Positions 21,517 to 31,484 of a stretch of DNA of 64,000 bases are shown piece by piece (positions within the stretch are counted from its first letter, which is position 1; each line of letters starts with the position of its first letter). The notes beneath the pieces are model-generated. The model was given only the letters and a program-made list of their open reading frames with translations, had not been told where the DNA came from and searched no databases. Source of the stretch: Thalassomonas viridans (GTDB lineage Bacteria; Pseudomonadota; Gammaproteobacteria; Enterobacterales; Alteromonadaceae); assembly GCF_000948985.2 (NCBI RefSeq), contig NZ_CP059733.1:1-64000 (forward strand), written 5' to 3'. The position numbers were made by a program, and so were the translations under genes.

Positions 21517-22305
21517 AATGATTTCCTCATTTTAAAAATAAAGTTAATGCTGATGATCTTGTGCAATAAAATATATTTCTGCTCTTTATTCATGCCGGCG
21601 GACTCATACCGACGGATATATAATGTTTGTTATTGAATTACCGGCCTCCTCAACTCATAAAAATTAATGCTTGAAATCTTTGTTTTGACCCCGGGCTGAC
21701 AATTTAACCAAGGCTGGATATGCGGCCATTCCGGCGGATTTCGCCGTGTTTTATGTTGCGCTTATATCCATGTGGATTCCCTCTTACATACTTTGTACCA
21801 GGCCTAATGAGAGAAAAATTAAATGCAAAATAAATCTATGAACTTTATGGAAATAAAAAATGTAAAAGCAGTTCTGACGGTGTTCTTACAAACTGTTTTC
21901 CCTGGCCGTTGAAATTAAAAAGCAAGAAGTGGCGAAAAAAACGGCGAGTAAGAGAAAATAGTGAAATGTTCGGTGAAAAAACTGACTTTTTTGGCCTGTT
22001 TGTCAAAGGGGATTTGGAGTTTTAATCCGGTATCAGTGCCGATAAGCGATTGAATATCTCGCAGTACAGTAAAGAATTCCGGTTTGTTTCTTTATTTCTC
22101 ATTTTTTCATTTCTTATTTTCAGCGTAGCCCTGTGCCGGCTGAAAAGGAAATGCGTCAATAAGGGGTGGGCTATTATCTGAAGTTCGTACTGTGATAGTT
22201 AATATGATTGACAACATAATGATTTAGTTAATCTTGTTTGGGAGATAACTCATAACTAAAGCTCATTATGCTGCTAATCATTGCTTTTCTTAAAGCTAAC
22301 CGGGG
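21517..22305. other. Intergenic gap between the paired di-iron/cupin genes
   Basis: A stretch of 789 bases without a convincing gene on either strand. It is AT-rich in the part next to copy 1 and contains no clear terminator. I see no inverted repeats that would mark a lost IS. It presumably carries the promoter of copy 1 and the 3' untranslated region of copy 2. Confidence 0.4.
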
Positions 22306-23481
22306 TTAGGCAATAGAGGTGACTTTACTCCGGTAACTGTAATCCGTGTTTTGCGGGAAGTTTTTGGTCAGGCCAAAGTCGGTGATGGCCAATACTGACA
22401 GGGTTTCTTCTCCGGTATTTTCACTGTAATGTTCAATCCAGCGGGGCACATATACCAGGTCCCCGGCTTTTACCGTAATTGACTGTTCACCCTGGTAAAC
22501 ACGTCCTGTGCCGGAAAGAATGTAGAACATTGATTCGTGGGCATGCTTATGGCGCTCGTTCCTGCACCCCTGAGGAATCTCCAATAAACGCGGATCCATG
22601 ACTTCACAGCCGATATTGAAGCGGCTGACGTTGAAGTTGATACCTGTTTCTGCATCTACATTGCTGTAGAGTTTGGCGCCGTCATCAGCCTTGAGTTCAC
22701 TGGCGTAGCTTTGAATATCGTCAGCATCCCGGTAGGTTTTCTTGTTGGTGATATTGCCTATCAGGCCATTCAGTTTCGCACTGGTAAGATCCTGATAAAG
22801 GGCGGTGAAGTACTTATCCCTGAGGGTAAGCGCCATATCTATTGCGGCTTTGATTTCCTGAGAATGTCCGTCCAGGTTCTGGCCACACTGGCTCAGGGCT
22901 ATATCTTCTATCACTTCGGCATGCTCGTCGTCACATTCCATATGCAGGCTTAAATAGAGCAGCTCCTCTTCAGCAACCCCCAAGCGGGTCAGGCCGCTAA
23001 ACAGGTAGTTATAAATATCGGCAACAACACCTTCAGTCCCCCAGCCTAAAAATGCTGCACAGGTGATGCTGTTGCTGTGTTTTAAGAACTGCAGACACTC
23101 GTTAAAGTAATTAACGGTATGATCTTTAAACTGGGTTTCGTCCGGATTACTGATGCCGAAGACATTATTGAGCATTTTACGCAATAAGTTCGAGTGGCGC
23201 TCTTCGCTGTCTTCTTCACCCGCTTCTTCCCATAAGTTATGGGATAACTCAGCACGGAATTTGTCATCGTCACAGTTAACCATCAGGGCTGCTATCAGGC
23301 GTGTGAATCCCCTGGAATAATAAAAGTGCTGGGAAATAACATAGCCATAGTCTGCTAAGGTGAGTTCATTGCGTTCACAAGCTTTCAGTAAAGGGTTTTG
23401 CCAAATACTGTGTTGAGATACAAAAGGCTTAAAACGGTCACCGACGCGTGCTCTGCTATCATTAGTTTTTTGTAGTTCCAT
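22306..23481 (-). CDS. Haem-oxygenase-like di-iron protein fused to a cupin (copy 2)
   Basis: The same length (391 aa) and architecture as the gene at 20341, with roughly four in five residues identical by eye. The metal-site segments WEEAGEE...ERH, HMECDDEHAEVIED, the cupin pair HKHAHESM and GDLVYVPRWIEHYSEN are all kept. Divergence concentrates in the linker between the two domains (about residues 195-280). That conservation suggests both copies are functional and under selection. The start ATG has an ATAAGGAAAT site. The upstream 608 bases (23482-24089) are gene-free and would hold its promoter. Confidence 0.75.
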   Translation of the reverse strand: MELQKTNDSRARVGDRFKPFVSQHSIWQNPLLKACERNELTLADYGYVISQHFYYSRGFTRLIAALMVNCDDDKFRAELSHNLWEEAGEEDSEERHSNLLRKMLNNVFGISNPDETQFKDHTVNYFNECLQFLKHSNSITCAAFLGWGTEGVVADIYNYLFSGLTRLGVAEEELLYLSLHMECDDEHAEVIEDIALSQCGQNLDGHSQEIKAAIDMALTLRDKYFTALYQDLTSAKLNGLIGNITNKKTYRDADDIQSYASELKADDGAKLYSNVDAETGINFNVSRFNIGCEVMDPRLLEIPQGCRNERHKHAHESMFYILSGTGRVYQGEQSITVKAGDLVYVPRWIEHYSENTGEETLSVLAITDFGLTKNFPQNTDYSYRSKVTSIA

Positions 23482-24089
23482 GGTAATTTCCTTATATTGT
23501 AATTTTAAGTTTTGAATTAAAAGGGCTTTCTTTCCTTTTGGTTTCCTTGGTCTTGTTCGGTGAATTCTGTCAGCATGGGCTTTCTTAATTCATCCGTGAA
23601 TATCATGAGAGCAACTGTCAGGCTGACCACACAGCGCTTTGCAAAAGCAATGGTGTGGAGTGACGGTATTTGCATGTAAAAACAAACATATATTTTGTCG
23701 CGTCACTTATTAAATATCCTGCCTAAAGATATTGATTTTGTTGTTAACTCAACCGTTTGGTTGCTCTCGGGAGGTATAGTATTTGGATTAAAGAGAAACT
23801 TTTAATGATTTTTTTTGATGGTTTTTATTAGTTTTTTATACGGATTTTGCATTGTTTTTGAATGAAAAAAGTATTAATAGCAACGGGATTGTTTTTTGGG
23901 TGGCAGAAGAATCGAGCCTTGTTCCCCTGTTACTTCCCCTTCATATTTTTGTCATCTTATCATCACCTTACTGTCAAGAAGCTGCCCTAACATTAGCGCA
24001 CGATCAAACAGCCGGGTGCCTGTTGTCCTGAATTTAATAAGCCGGCGCTTGGTTAAAAATAATAAAGTAATAATGTGTAGGGTAAAATC
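23482..24089. other. Divergent promoter region
   Basis: 608 bases between two divergently transcribed genes, the minus-strand di-iron/cupin copy 2 and the plus-strand PhoX-like gene. It is AT-rich with long T and A runs. I find no gene, repeat or RNA that I can support. It should contain the promoters of both genes. Confidence 0.4.
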
Positions 24090-25916
24090 ATGTCGATAAC
24101 GTTAAAGAATAAGTTTAAATTGTCAGCGCTGGCGCTTTCCGTAGCCTTTGTCCTGAGTGCATGTAATGGCGATGACGGCAAGGCCGGTAAGAACGGTGTT
24201 GATGGTACTGTTGGTGAAGCCGGAGCGCCGGGTGTCGACGGCGCCAATGGTATTGACGGCAGTGTTGGTAAGTTAACCCGTATCGCTACCGTGCCGGAAG
24301 GTGCTGAAGTGACGGGGTTATTCCTTACCGATGAAGGGGATCTTTTCTTTAACGTGCAGCATCCTTCCGATGCCAATACCCAGGTGGATGCCGTTAACGG
24401 CAAACTTTTCAACACCGGCACCGTAGGTGTGCTGCGCGGCGTGAACTTTAACGACCTGCCCGACAACCTGGCGGATTCTCCCGTCCCCGTTACCGAGATG
24501 GAACGCCAAACCGTGATGTCCGCCGTGGGGGAATACCAGATCCTCGGCCAGACCAATGATATTTTTGCAGGCCTGCCGGCAGGCCTTGGCGTGATCCACA
24601 ATATTGTTTCCGGCGAAAAAGTGGTGGAAAGCAATACCCCGGACTTTAACGGCTTTATTCCCACCAGCGACGGTGAAGGCTATCTGTTCAGCAACTGGGA
24701 ATCGTATCCGGGCGGCGTCAGCCGTATGAAGATCAAAAAAGACAGCTTTGGCAAGTGGTCGGTGATCGACGCCATGATGGTGGATTTTGACCAGGTTGCC
24801 GGTACCGCCGCCAACTGTTTTGGCTCGGTATCTCCCTGGGGCACGCCGTTAACCTCGGAAGAATGGATTGTCCGCTCCAGTGTTGACACCACTACCGACG
24901 CCAGCTGGAACGATCCGGAAAATACCAGCACAGACGGTATCGAAGCCATGACGGCCCCGGACTTCCCTAACCCCTACCGTTACGGTTATATCGCCGAGAT
25001 TACCAAACCCACCGAAGCCGAGCCGGTTGTGGTCAAGCACTACACCATAGGCCGCTATGAGCATGAAAACTCTGTGGTTATGCCGGACCGTAAAACCGTT
25101 TATTCGTCCCAGGACGATACCGGCGGCGTCTTGTTTAAATTTATCGCCGACAACCCGGAAGACCTGAGCTCGGGCACCCTGTATGGCGCCAAGCTGACCC
25201 AGGATGCCGGCAGCACCGAGCCCAGCACCACAGGGTTTGACGTTTCCTGGGTGGAGCTGGCGAGTGCAAGCAATGCCGGCATCGAAGCCTGGATCAGCGA
25301 ATACGACGGTATAGATACCTCGGATTATGTCGAAGGGCAAACCAGTTATATGACTATGGCGGACGTCCAGGCCTGGGCCAACGGCGACGCCACCTACCCG
25401 AGCGTGGAAAACGGCGGCAGTGCGGTTACCGCAGGCCAGCCCATGGATGACAGGGCGGCGTTTCTGGAATCCCGCCAGGCGGCGCGCCTTAAAGGGGCCA
25501 CCGCAGAATGGCGCAAGCTTGAAGGCCTGAGCATCAACCATGACAGGGCGCTGGAAGCGGTCGGCGGTGTCGAGTCAATCGCCGGTGAAGACGTAACCCA
25601 GGCCTATTTATATATGGGCATCGCCGATATCGACAATACCCTCACCGATGACGAAGGGGATATACGTTTGTCTGCCCGGGTAAAAGACTGCGGCGGCGTT
25701 TACCGCGCCAAACTGGAAGAGAACTATGATCTGGCCCGTATCGAGCCGGTGATCATGGGGGGCACCTACCGCTCCAGCCTGGACGGCGCCGAGCGTTGCG
25801 ATGTCAACCAGCTGTCGCAGCCGGACAATGTGATTGTGATGAAGGATGGCCGCATCCTGATCGGTGAAGACGGCTTCCAGGAAAACAATACCCTGTGGAT
25901 GTACGACCCTAAGTAA
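24090..25916 (+). CDS. PhoX-like phosphatase (DUF839) lipoprotein with collagen-like N-terminus
   Basis: 608 residues. A lipoprotein signal ends in LSAC with the lipidated Cys25; Asn at +2 would allow outer-membrane sorting. A Gly-X-Y collagen-like stretch follows at about residues 27-60, a likely flexible stalk. The rest resembles the PhoX/DUF839 family of Ca2+/Fe-dependent phosphatases: NCFGSVSPWGTPLTSEEW, GATAEWRKLEG and PDNVIVMKDGRILIGEDG. PhoX enzymes release phosphate from phosphoesters outside the cytoplasm, but many DUF839 relatives are untested. The next two genes follow on the same strand. Confidence 0.75.
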   Translation: MSITLKNKFKLSALALSVAFVLSACNGDDGKAGKNGVDGTVGEAGAPGVDGANGIDGSVGKLTRIATVPEGAEVTGLFLTDEGDLFFNVQHPSDANTQVDAVNGKLFNTGTVGVLRGVNFNDLPDNLADSPVPVTEMERQTVMSAVGEYQILGQTNDIFAGLPAGLGVIHNIVSGEKVVESNTPDFNGFIPTSDGEGYLFSNWESYPGGVSRMKIKKDSFGKWSVIDAMMVDFDQVAGTAANCFGSVSPWGTPLTSEEWIVRSSVDTTTDASWNDPENTSTDGIEAMTAPDFPNPYRYGYIAEITKPTEAEPVVVKHYTIGRYEHENSVVMPDRKTVYSSQDDTGGVLFKFIADNPEDLSSGTLYGAKLTQDAGSTEPSTTGFDVSWVELASASNAGIEAWISEYDGIDTSDYVEGQTSYMTMADVQAWANGDATYPSVENGGSAVTAGQPMDDRAAFLESRQAARLKGATAEWRKLEGLSINHDRALEAVGGVESIAGEDVTQAYLYMGIADIDNTLTDDEGDIRLSARVKDCGGVYRAKLEENYDLARIEPVIMGGTYRSSLDGAERCDVNQLSQPDNVIVMKDGRILIGEDGFQENNTLWMYDPK

Positions 25917-25937
25917 TACCGGCCCGGTATCCAACCC

Positions 25938-25970
25938 CAGGGGGCATGTTCCGGCATGCCCCTGCTCTTT
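25938..25970 (+). terminator. Probable terminator after the PhoX-like gene
   Basis: The stem CAGGGGGCATG / CATGCCCCTG has one bulged G and a six-base TTCCGG loop, followed by CTCTTTT. The T run is short, so termination may be partial and some transcripts could continue into the cytochrome gene 12 bases later. Confidence 0.55.
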
Positions 25971-25981
25971 TCCGGTGAAAA

Positions 25982-27730
25982 ATGATGATGTTGAAAACAA
26001 GCTTATTAGTTAAATCCCAGGCGCTTGCCCTCTGTTTGTTAATCCTGATCGGTTGTGATAAACAAGCCGGTGAAACCCTGTTGGCCGAAGCTGTTCCCGC
26101 AGCCCAAATGGAGAAAAAAGCTGGGGAAAAAACCTACCCCTACCGGGCGGGTGACGAGATCCCCGCTCTGGCCTATATCGAGCATAAAGAAGTATATAAT
26201 GCCGAGGCCGTGATCCCGCCCCAGTGCTATACCAAGACAGACGGCGTCAACAATCCCTGTTTTGCCTGTCATCAAAGTTACGGTAAAGAGAAAACCCGTA
26301 CCAATATGATGCGCGACGGCGACCTGCAGGGCGCCTATGAGTTTTCCGATCTCGGCGTGACCAATCACTGGAAAAACCTGTTTGTTAACCGCCGGCCGCT
26401 GATTGACAAGATTTCTGATGCAAGCATTAAAGACTGGATCACTACGGACAACTACTCTGCCCTGATCGCTAAGCTTAAAAATGATCCCGGTTGGCAGGGG
26501 GAAATCACCCCTATCGCCAACCTGCCTTATCCGGACAAGGCCTTTAACGAATTCGGCCTGGCCAATGACCAGAGCTATTGGGTGGCCTTTAACTACAAAC
26601 CTTTTCCCAGCACTTTCTGGCCCACCAACGGCTCCACCGGCGATGCCATGATACGTTTGCCGGCGCCGTTCCGACAGCTTAACGGCAGCTTTTCCCTTGA
26701 TGTGTATTTTGCCAATCTCGCCCTGGTGGAAATGGCGGTGAAAGACCTGGCGGAAATTTCGCTGCCGCCGGTATCGGAACTGGCTATAGGCCAGGATCTT
26801 AACGGTGACGGCAAAATCAGTGGGCAGATAGAAGTGATCAAGCGCAGATCCCATTACCTGGGGGATGCCGCGGGAACCTCTCTGGCCCATATGCTCTACC
26901 CCAAAGATACCGAATTTCTCCATACCGTGCGTTATATCGGGGTCGACGACCAGGGGCAGATCTATAATGCGCCTCGCATGAAAGAAGTGCGCTACATGAA
27001 AAAACACAGCTTTAAATCCAAAGAAATGCTGGCCACCGCCTACTATCAGGAAGAAAAGGAAAAGCATTTTGAAAACCTGCCCCAGGTAAGAAGCCTGGGG
27101 GATAAGGGCATCAACAATAACTTCGGCTGGACCATCAACGCCTATATCGAAGACGGGCACGGGCAACTGCGCCAGCAGTATCAGCAGGAACTGGCGTTTT
27201 GCGGCGGCTGCCATAAGACCATAGGCGCCACCATAGATCAGACTTTCAGCTTTCCCCGTAAAGTCGAAGGCGCCCGCGGCTGGGGTTATATCAACCTGGC
27301 CAAGCAGCAGGATGTCCCCAATATCGGCGAGCAGCAGGGAGAGTTTCTGACCTATATGCAAAGGGCCGGCGGCGGCGACGAATTCCGCCAGAACCGGGAA
27401 ATGCTGCAGCGCTGGTTTGATAACGACGGCCGGGTCAATGAAGAGAAAGTCAAAGGGGCTGGCAATTTGTATCAGCTGATCACCCCGTCGCCGCGGCGGG
27501 CGCTGGACCTGAACAAGGCCTATTACACCCTGATGAAAGAGCAAAGTTATATCTTTGGCCGGGATGCCATGCTCTCCGGCGCCGACAATGTACTGGAGCA
27601 GGTGGACGAAAGCCAGGCGCCCCTGGCACCGGAGCACAGGTACCAGTGGGATCTGCGCCTGAACTGGCATCCCCGGGATACCGATATCAGCCTGGCACAG
27701 CAAGGGGAAGACAGATATGTCGGCAGTTGA
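25982..27730 (+). CDS. Two-haem c-type cytochrome lipoprotein, function unknown
   Basis: 582 residues. The signal ends in LILIGC with Cys25 as probable lipidation site; Asp follows at +2, which in enterobacteria keeps lipoproteins in the inner membrane. Two CxxCH haem-binding motifs are present: CFACH at 93-97 and CGGCH at 407-411. The long region between them matches no family I know. The three successive ATG codons leave the exact start open by two codons. The 3' end overlaps the next membrane-protein gene by 14 bases. An electron-transfer role coupled to that membrane protein is inference. A 583-residue antisense frame here is a codon-bias shadow. Confidence 0.7.
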   Translation: MMMLKTSLLVKSQALALCLLILIGCDKQAGETLLAEAVPAAQMEKKAGEKTYPYRAGDEIPALAYIEHKEVYNAEAVIPPQCYTKTDGVNNPCFACHQSYGKEKTRTNMMRDGDLQGAYEFSDLGVTNHWKNLFVNRRPLIDKISDASIKDWITTDNYSALIAKLKNDPGWQGEITPIANLPYPDKAFNEFGLANDQSYWVAFNYKPFPSTFWPTNGSTGDAMIRLPAPFRQLNGSFSLDVYFANLALVEMAVKDLAEISLPPVSELAIGQDLNGDGKISGQIEVIKRRSHYLGDAAGTSLAHMLYPKDTEFLHTVRYIGVDDQGQIYNAPRMKEVRYMKKHSFKSKEMLATAYYQEEKEKHFENLPQVRSLGDKGINNNFGWTINAYIEDGHGQLRQQYQQELAFCGGCHKTIGATIDQTFSFPRKVEGARGWGYINLAKQQDVPNIGEQQGEFLTYMQRAGGGDEFRQNREMLQRWFDNDGRVNEEKVKGAGNLYQLITPSPRRALDLNKAYYTLMKEQSYIFGRDAMLSGADNVLEQVDESQAPLAPEHRYQWDLRLNWHPRDTDISLAQQGEDRYVGS

Positions 27731-28505
27731 TTTTATTTGCGCCAGCCTGCTGATGGGACTGGGGGTCGGTGTCGATGTGGCGGCAGCCACCTTTGCCCGG
27801 GCGCCTCAGCTAAAAGCCATGGCCTGGGTGCTGCTGTGGGTGATCGGGGTTTCCCTGACCCACACCCTGTTTCCTATGCTGGGCTATCTGCTGACCTATT
27901 TCAGCGTCAATGCCCTGCCGGTGCTGACGCCTGTGATCGGCATTTTCGCTTTCCTTTGTATTGCCCTCTACCTGAAAAACGAATTAAAAGACTTTGCCTG
28001 CGAAGAGCAGCAAACCACGCAGGAGCAACAATTGCTGCTCACCTGTGGCGTTATCCTGGCGGTCAGCTGGGACGCCCTCTGGTCCGGACCGGCAAAATCT
28101 GCCCAGGTGGTCGGCTGGCCGGAGAGCTGGGTATGGTTCTCGTTTGCCATAGTCGGCGTGGTGGTGGCGCTGCTGGCGATAACCAGTTTATTGCTGGCGC
28201 GGCACTTGGGTAAGCTGGTTAACCCAGGTAAAACCCCGGGTTTTGCCGCCGGCTGGCTTTGCAGTGCGGTCCAGTATACGGTTATCGGTTATTTCGGTGT
28301 GCTGGCGTTATGCCGTTATAGCCTGAACCTGGACTGGTCCTGGTGGCAGCTGTTGCTGCTGTCGGCCGTGGTGGTCAATGCCGTGATGTATCTGAGGTTG
28401 TTAAAGCAGTCTGCGGATAAGCGTTGCAGGCAAAAAAAGCATCATGTCGGCCGTTACCGTCACTGGCCGTCCGCCATACCGGCAGATATGCCGGTAAACC
28501 GTTGA
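27717..28505 (+). CDS. Polytopic inner-membrane protein, MntP/LysE-like in appearance
   Basis: 262 residues with about six hydrophobic helices. The first helix ends [16 protein letters not shown], reminiscent of small exporter families (MntP, LysE) that carry a Gly-x-Gly-x-Asp pattern in helix 1. I cannot place it firmly in any of them. The C-terminus is a short basic tail. Its start lies within the cytochrome gene, so the two are translationally coupled and may act together. Membrane transport of an ion or small molecule is only a guess. Confidence 0.55.
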   Translation: MSAVDFICASLLMGLGVGVDVAAATFARAPQLKAMAWVLLWVIGVSLTHTLFPMLGYLLTYFSVNALPVLTPVIGIFAFLCIALYLKNELKDFACEEQQTTQEQQLLLTCGVILAVSWDALWSGPAKSAQVVGWPESWVWFSFAIVGVVVALLAITSLLLARHLGKLVNPGKTPGFAAGWLCSAVQYTVIGYFGVLALCRYSLNLDWSWWQLLLLSAVVVNAVMYLRLLKQSADKRCRQKKHHVGRYRHWPSAIPADMPVNR

Positions 28506-28572
28506 AAAAATACTCCAATTCAGGAGAAATGCCAGCTACAATAACGGTAATTTTGTTACTAATGGACTAATT

Positions 28573-29958
28573 ATGAGTCTCTCTGTTGTTATTCTTGCTG
28601 CGGGCAAAGGCACCCGTATGCGCTCATCCCTGCCTAAGGTATTACACCCGGTGGCAGACAAGGCTATGGTTGAACATGTGATCCATAGCGCCAGGCAATT
28701 AAACGCCGACAATATCTATCTTATCTACGGCTTTGGCGGCGACATGCTCAAAGCTCGGCTTGGCCGGAAAGAAAATGGCAACGACCTGGTCTTTATCGAA
28801 CAGGTGGAGCAGCTGGGAACCGGCCATGCGGTGCAGCAGGCGGTGCCTCATATTAAAGACGACGAAGATATCCTGGTGTTATACGGTGATGTGCCCCTGA
28901 CCAAGGTTTCCACCCTGAAAAACCTGCTGGCGGCGAAACCGGAAAACGGCATGGCGCTGTTAACGGTACACCTGGCCAACCCGACAGGTTATGGCCGCAT
29001 TGTCCGCGCCGATCACGGCAATACCGGCAAAGTGGTGGGTATCGTAGAACAGAAAGATGCCAGCCCGGAACAGCTGGCCATCAAGGAAGCCAATACCGGC
29101 ATCCTGCTAGCCAACGGCGCCGATATCAAACGCTGGCTCAACCTGTTATCTAACGACAACGCCCAGGGGGAGTATTATCTTACCGATATTATCGCCACCG
29201 CCCACGGCGAAGGCAAAGAGATTGCCACCGCCCACCCGGAAACGGAAATTGAAGTGGAAGGGGCCAACAACCGGGTACAGCTGGCGGCACTGGAGCGGGC
29301 CTATCAGCTGCGCCAGGCCGAAGAGCTGATGATAGACGGCGCCAGTCTACGGGATCCCGCCCGTATCGATATCCGCGGCCGGGTGAAGGTTGGCCAGGAA
29401 GTCGTGATCGATGTTAACTGTATCTTCGAAGGGGAAGTGGAGCTGGCGGACGGCGTACAGATAGGCGCCAACTGTATCCTGAAAAATTGCTCCATCGGTG
29501 CGGGGTCGGTTATCAAGCCCAATACCATGATTGAAGACAGCACCATAGGCGAAAGCTGTACTTTGGGGCCGTTTGCCCGTATCCGTCCCAACAGCGTGAT
29601 GAAAAACGACTCCCATGTCGGCAATTTCGTGGAAATGAAAAAAACCACCTTAGGTTCCGGCTCAAAAGCGAATCACCTGACTTATTTAGGGGATGCGGTG
29701 ATTGGCGAGAAAGTTAATGTCGGCGCCGGCACCATTACCTGCAATTATGACGGGGTAAACAAGTCCACCACCACCATAGCAGATGGCGCCTTTATCGGCT
29801 CTAACTCTTCCCTGGTGGCGCCCGTGACTATCGGGGAAATGGCTACGGTCGGCGCAGGCTCTGTGATTGCCAAAGACGTCGAAACCGAAGAGCTGGCGGT
29901 TGCCCGCGGCAAACAACGTAACATTTCCGGCTGGCAAAGGCCGGTGAAGAAAAGCTAA
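28573..29958 (+). CDS. glmU: Bifunctional UDP-N-acetylglucosamine pyrophosphorylase / glucosamine-1-phosphate acetyltransferase
   Basis: 461 residues. The N-terminal nucleotidyltransferase begins [20 protein letters not shown] (uridylyl-transfer loop). The C-terminal left-handed beta-helix has hexapeptide repeats and the catalytic region [20 protein letters not shown] and NYDGVNK. GlmU makes UDP-GlcNAc from glucosamine-1-phosphate for peptidoglycan and LPS, one step after GlmS/GlmM. In E. coli glmU follows atpC and directly precedes glmS. Here about 10.8 kb separates it from atpC and 22 kb from glmS, so accessory DNA has entered both intervals. Confidence 0.97.
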   Translation: MSLSVVILAAGKGTRMRSSLPKVLHPVADKAMVEHVIHSARQLNADNIYLIYGFGGDMLKARLGRKENGNDLVFIEQVEQLGTGHAVQQAVPHIKDDEDILVLYGDVPLTKVSTLKNLLAAKPENGMALLTVHLANPTGYGRIVRADHGNTGKVVGIVEQKDASPEQLAIKEANTGILLANGADIKRWLNLLSNDNAQGEYYLTDIIATAHGEGKEIATAHPETEIEVEGANNRVQLAALERAYQLRQAEELMIDGASLRDPARIDIRGRVKVGQEVVIDVNCIFEGEVELADGVQIGANCILKNCSIGAGSVIKPNTMIEDSTIGESCTLGPFARIRPNSVMKNDSHVGNFVEMKKTTLGSGSKANHLTYLGDAVIGEKVNVGAGTITCNYDGVNKSTTTIADGAFIGSNSSLVAPVTIGEMATVGAGSVIAKDVETEELAVARGKQRNISGWQRPVKKS

Positions 29959-29993
29959 CCCCGGGTTTTAAGCCAATACGGTTTTTACTTTCA

Positions 29994-30037
29994 GATCTAT
30001 GCTGTGCTTTGGTTTTCCGGCCGGTGCAGCATAGATC
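29994..30037 (+). repeat. Inverted repeat downstream of glmU
   Basis: Perfect 11-bp arms GATCTATGCTG (29994-30004) and CAGCATAGATC (30027-30037) enclose a 22-base G+C-rich loop. There is no T run, so it is not a canonical terminator. It may be a regulatory hairpin or a remnant at the island boundary. The rest of 29959-30249 shows nothing else I can support. Confidence 0.55.
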
Positions 30038-30249
30038 CCTACAGGCAGGCTGGATGTAGCAATTTATCAGGAGTAAATACGCCCCCTTCATGCTATACGT
30101 CGTTGCTTTTCTTTTTCCCTTCATTTTAATGTCATGTTTTATCAATAGTATTCTTATTTCTCGGTACTTGCATAAATAAATTTCCCGGGAATTAACTAAC
30201 TGTTATTTGCTTTCGGGGCTTACCGGCTCCGGATAAACAAGGAAGAAAA

Positions 30250-30795
30250 ATGAAAAAACTAACCGGATTAATCTTGTTATGCTCGCTTTTCCTGAGCCAG
30301 CCTTGCCAGGCTTTTGCCGATGCCGTCTATATCAGTGGTATCAAGCACACGTTAACTTTGGCAGATTTTCAGCATTCGGGTGAGGATTATCTTGCCAACA
30401 TCAATGTTATCGGCGATAGCGGCCAGAACCTGCTGTTTGATGTTGATGCCGTGGTGATCGGTGATGGTTACCAGGAAGAAAAGGAAGTTTGCTTTACCTA
30501 TCATCCCGATGATCCGCCTTGCTCCGAGTCATATATCCGTAATGCCTTTAGTTTTGCCGTCGATCTGCAGGTTAGTTGCAGTGGCATTAATATCGGCATG
30601 GATATGGACAATAAAAATGAGCGGCTGCGCCCCGGGGAGCGAGTCAGTTATACCCGGCGTGAAGTTAAGCTGATGGTGAGCAAGGAGCTGATTACCGGCG
30701 GCAATTGCCGGCAACTGCAAGTGACGGTAAAGGGCAGAGATGTTGCCAATATCGATACCATCTATCTGGATGTTATCATCGGAGAAGTGTTTTAG
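30250..30795 (+). CDS. Secreted beta-rich paralogue family, type 1 (member 1)
   Basis: 181 residues with a signal peptide (about 1-23, cleavage near QAFA). The mature part opens with VYISGIKHTLTLADF, has the core GDSGQNLLFDVDA, then VSCSGINIGMDMDNKNE, REVKLMV and TGGNCRQL, and ends LDVIIGEVF. These blocks recur in all type 1 members of this island. The second and third blocks hold the conserved cysteine pair, likely a disulphide. An extra CFTYHPDDPPC loop could form another. It is separated from the main array by 10 kb and is convergent with the next gene. Function unknown; a beta-sandwich-like exported protein is inferred. Confidence 0.8.
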   Translation: MKKLTGLILLCSLFLSQPCQAFADAVYISGIKHTLTLADFQHSGEDYLANINVIGDSGQNLLFDVDAVVIGDGYQEEKEVCFTYHPDDPPCSESYIRNAFSFAVDLQVSCSGINIGMDMDNKNERLRPGERVSYTRREVKLMVSKELITGGNCRQLQVTVKGRDVANIDTIYLDVIIGEVF

Positions 30796-30857
30796 TAGCT
30801 AAACTTGCGCGATAGCGCGCCCGGCAACAGGTGCGCTAGCATTATGCGCGGATCTGC

Positions 30858-31484
30858 TTAAAAAGGCTCGGCCAGGATAATACTCAGGTCTATATCTTCA
30901 ATCACCCACAGGGAAGTATCCCTGGGGCCTTTGATATCTATCTGTAGTTGCTGACAGGCACTGGAAATGGTCATGGTCCTGTCTATCCACAGGGTGACAT
31001 CCCTGACCCCGTCGTCGGCGTCATGCTGATCCCAGGAGCTAAAGCGGGTATTTTTGCTGTCCAGGGCGGTGCCGACCTCAAGGCCGCTGCAAGAGACGGA
31101 AATTTCGGCAATATAGTCCAGTTTGCCGTAATAATTGGGGGATCTGACACCGCCGGTCAGCCGGGAGGCGGCGCATTTTTCCGCCCACTCAGGCCGGGCC
31201 GGGTACTGGTTGTAATCGCCGCAATAATATCTGCCGTCGTAATTACGGTAACCTAAACCGGTAACCTTGGCGGTAATGGCGAAATTAACCACCTGATTAT
31301 CGTAGGCGCCGTCAACATTAACCGTGCTGGTGTAATGGGCCTGATATAACTGCGGACTGTCGGTACTGCCCTGCCGGAAGTCTGCCAGCGACATCTGGTG
31401 TTTGACGCCGGTAATCGAAACCGTATCTACAGCAAACACGCTGCTACTGAAAACTAATCCGGCTAAAACTTGATAAAACTTCAT
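30858..31484 (-). CDS. Secreted beta-rich paralogue family, type 1 (divergent member 2)
   Basis: 208 residues from the ATG at 31484, which has an AAGGAG site and gives a signal peptide of about 18 residues (MKFYQVLAGLVFSSSVFA). A longer upstream frame lacks both and is rejected. The fold blocks are recognisable but diverged: VSITGVKHQMSLADF, VVNFAITAKVTGLGY, VSCSGLEVGTALDSKNT, ACQQLQIDIKG and LSIILAEPF. A Tyr-rich insert (YRNYDGRYYCGDYNQY) is unique to this member. It is the only family member on the minus strand and converges with member 1. No function is known to me. Confidence 0.78.
   Translation of the reverse strand: MKFYQVLAGLVFSSSVFAVDTVSITGVKHQMSLADFRQGSTDSPQLYQAHYTSTVNVDGAYDNQVVNFAITAKVTGLGYRNYDGRYYCGDYNQYPARPEWAEKCAASRLTGGVRSPNYYGKLDYIAEISVSCSGLEVGTALDSKNTRFSSWDQHDADDGVRDVTLWIDRTMTISSACQQLQIDIKGPRDTSLWVIEDIDLSIILAEPF

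Noticed and set aside
24318..25541. Several minus-strand frames opposite the PhoX-like gene
   Set aside because: They overlap one another and the sense gene, lack ribosome-binding sites and show no recognisable motif.
26039..27790. 583-codon open frame on the minus strand opposite the cytochrome gene
   Set aside because: The plus-strand frame has a lipoprotein signal and two CxxCH motifs. The antisense frame has no domain, an unlikely composition and no ribosome-binding site. It arises from codon bias.
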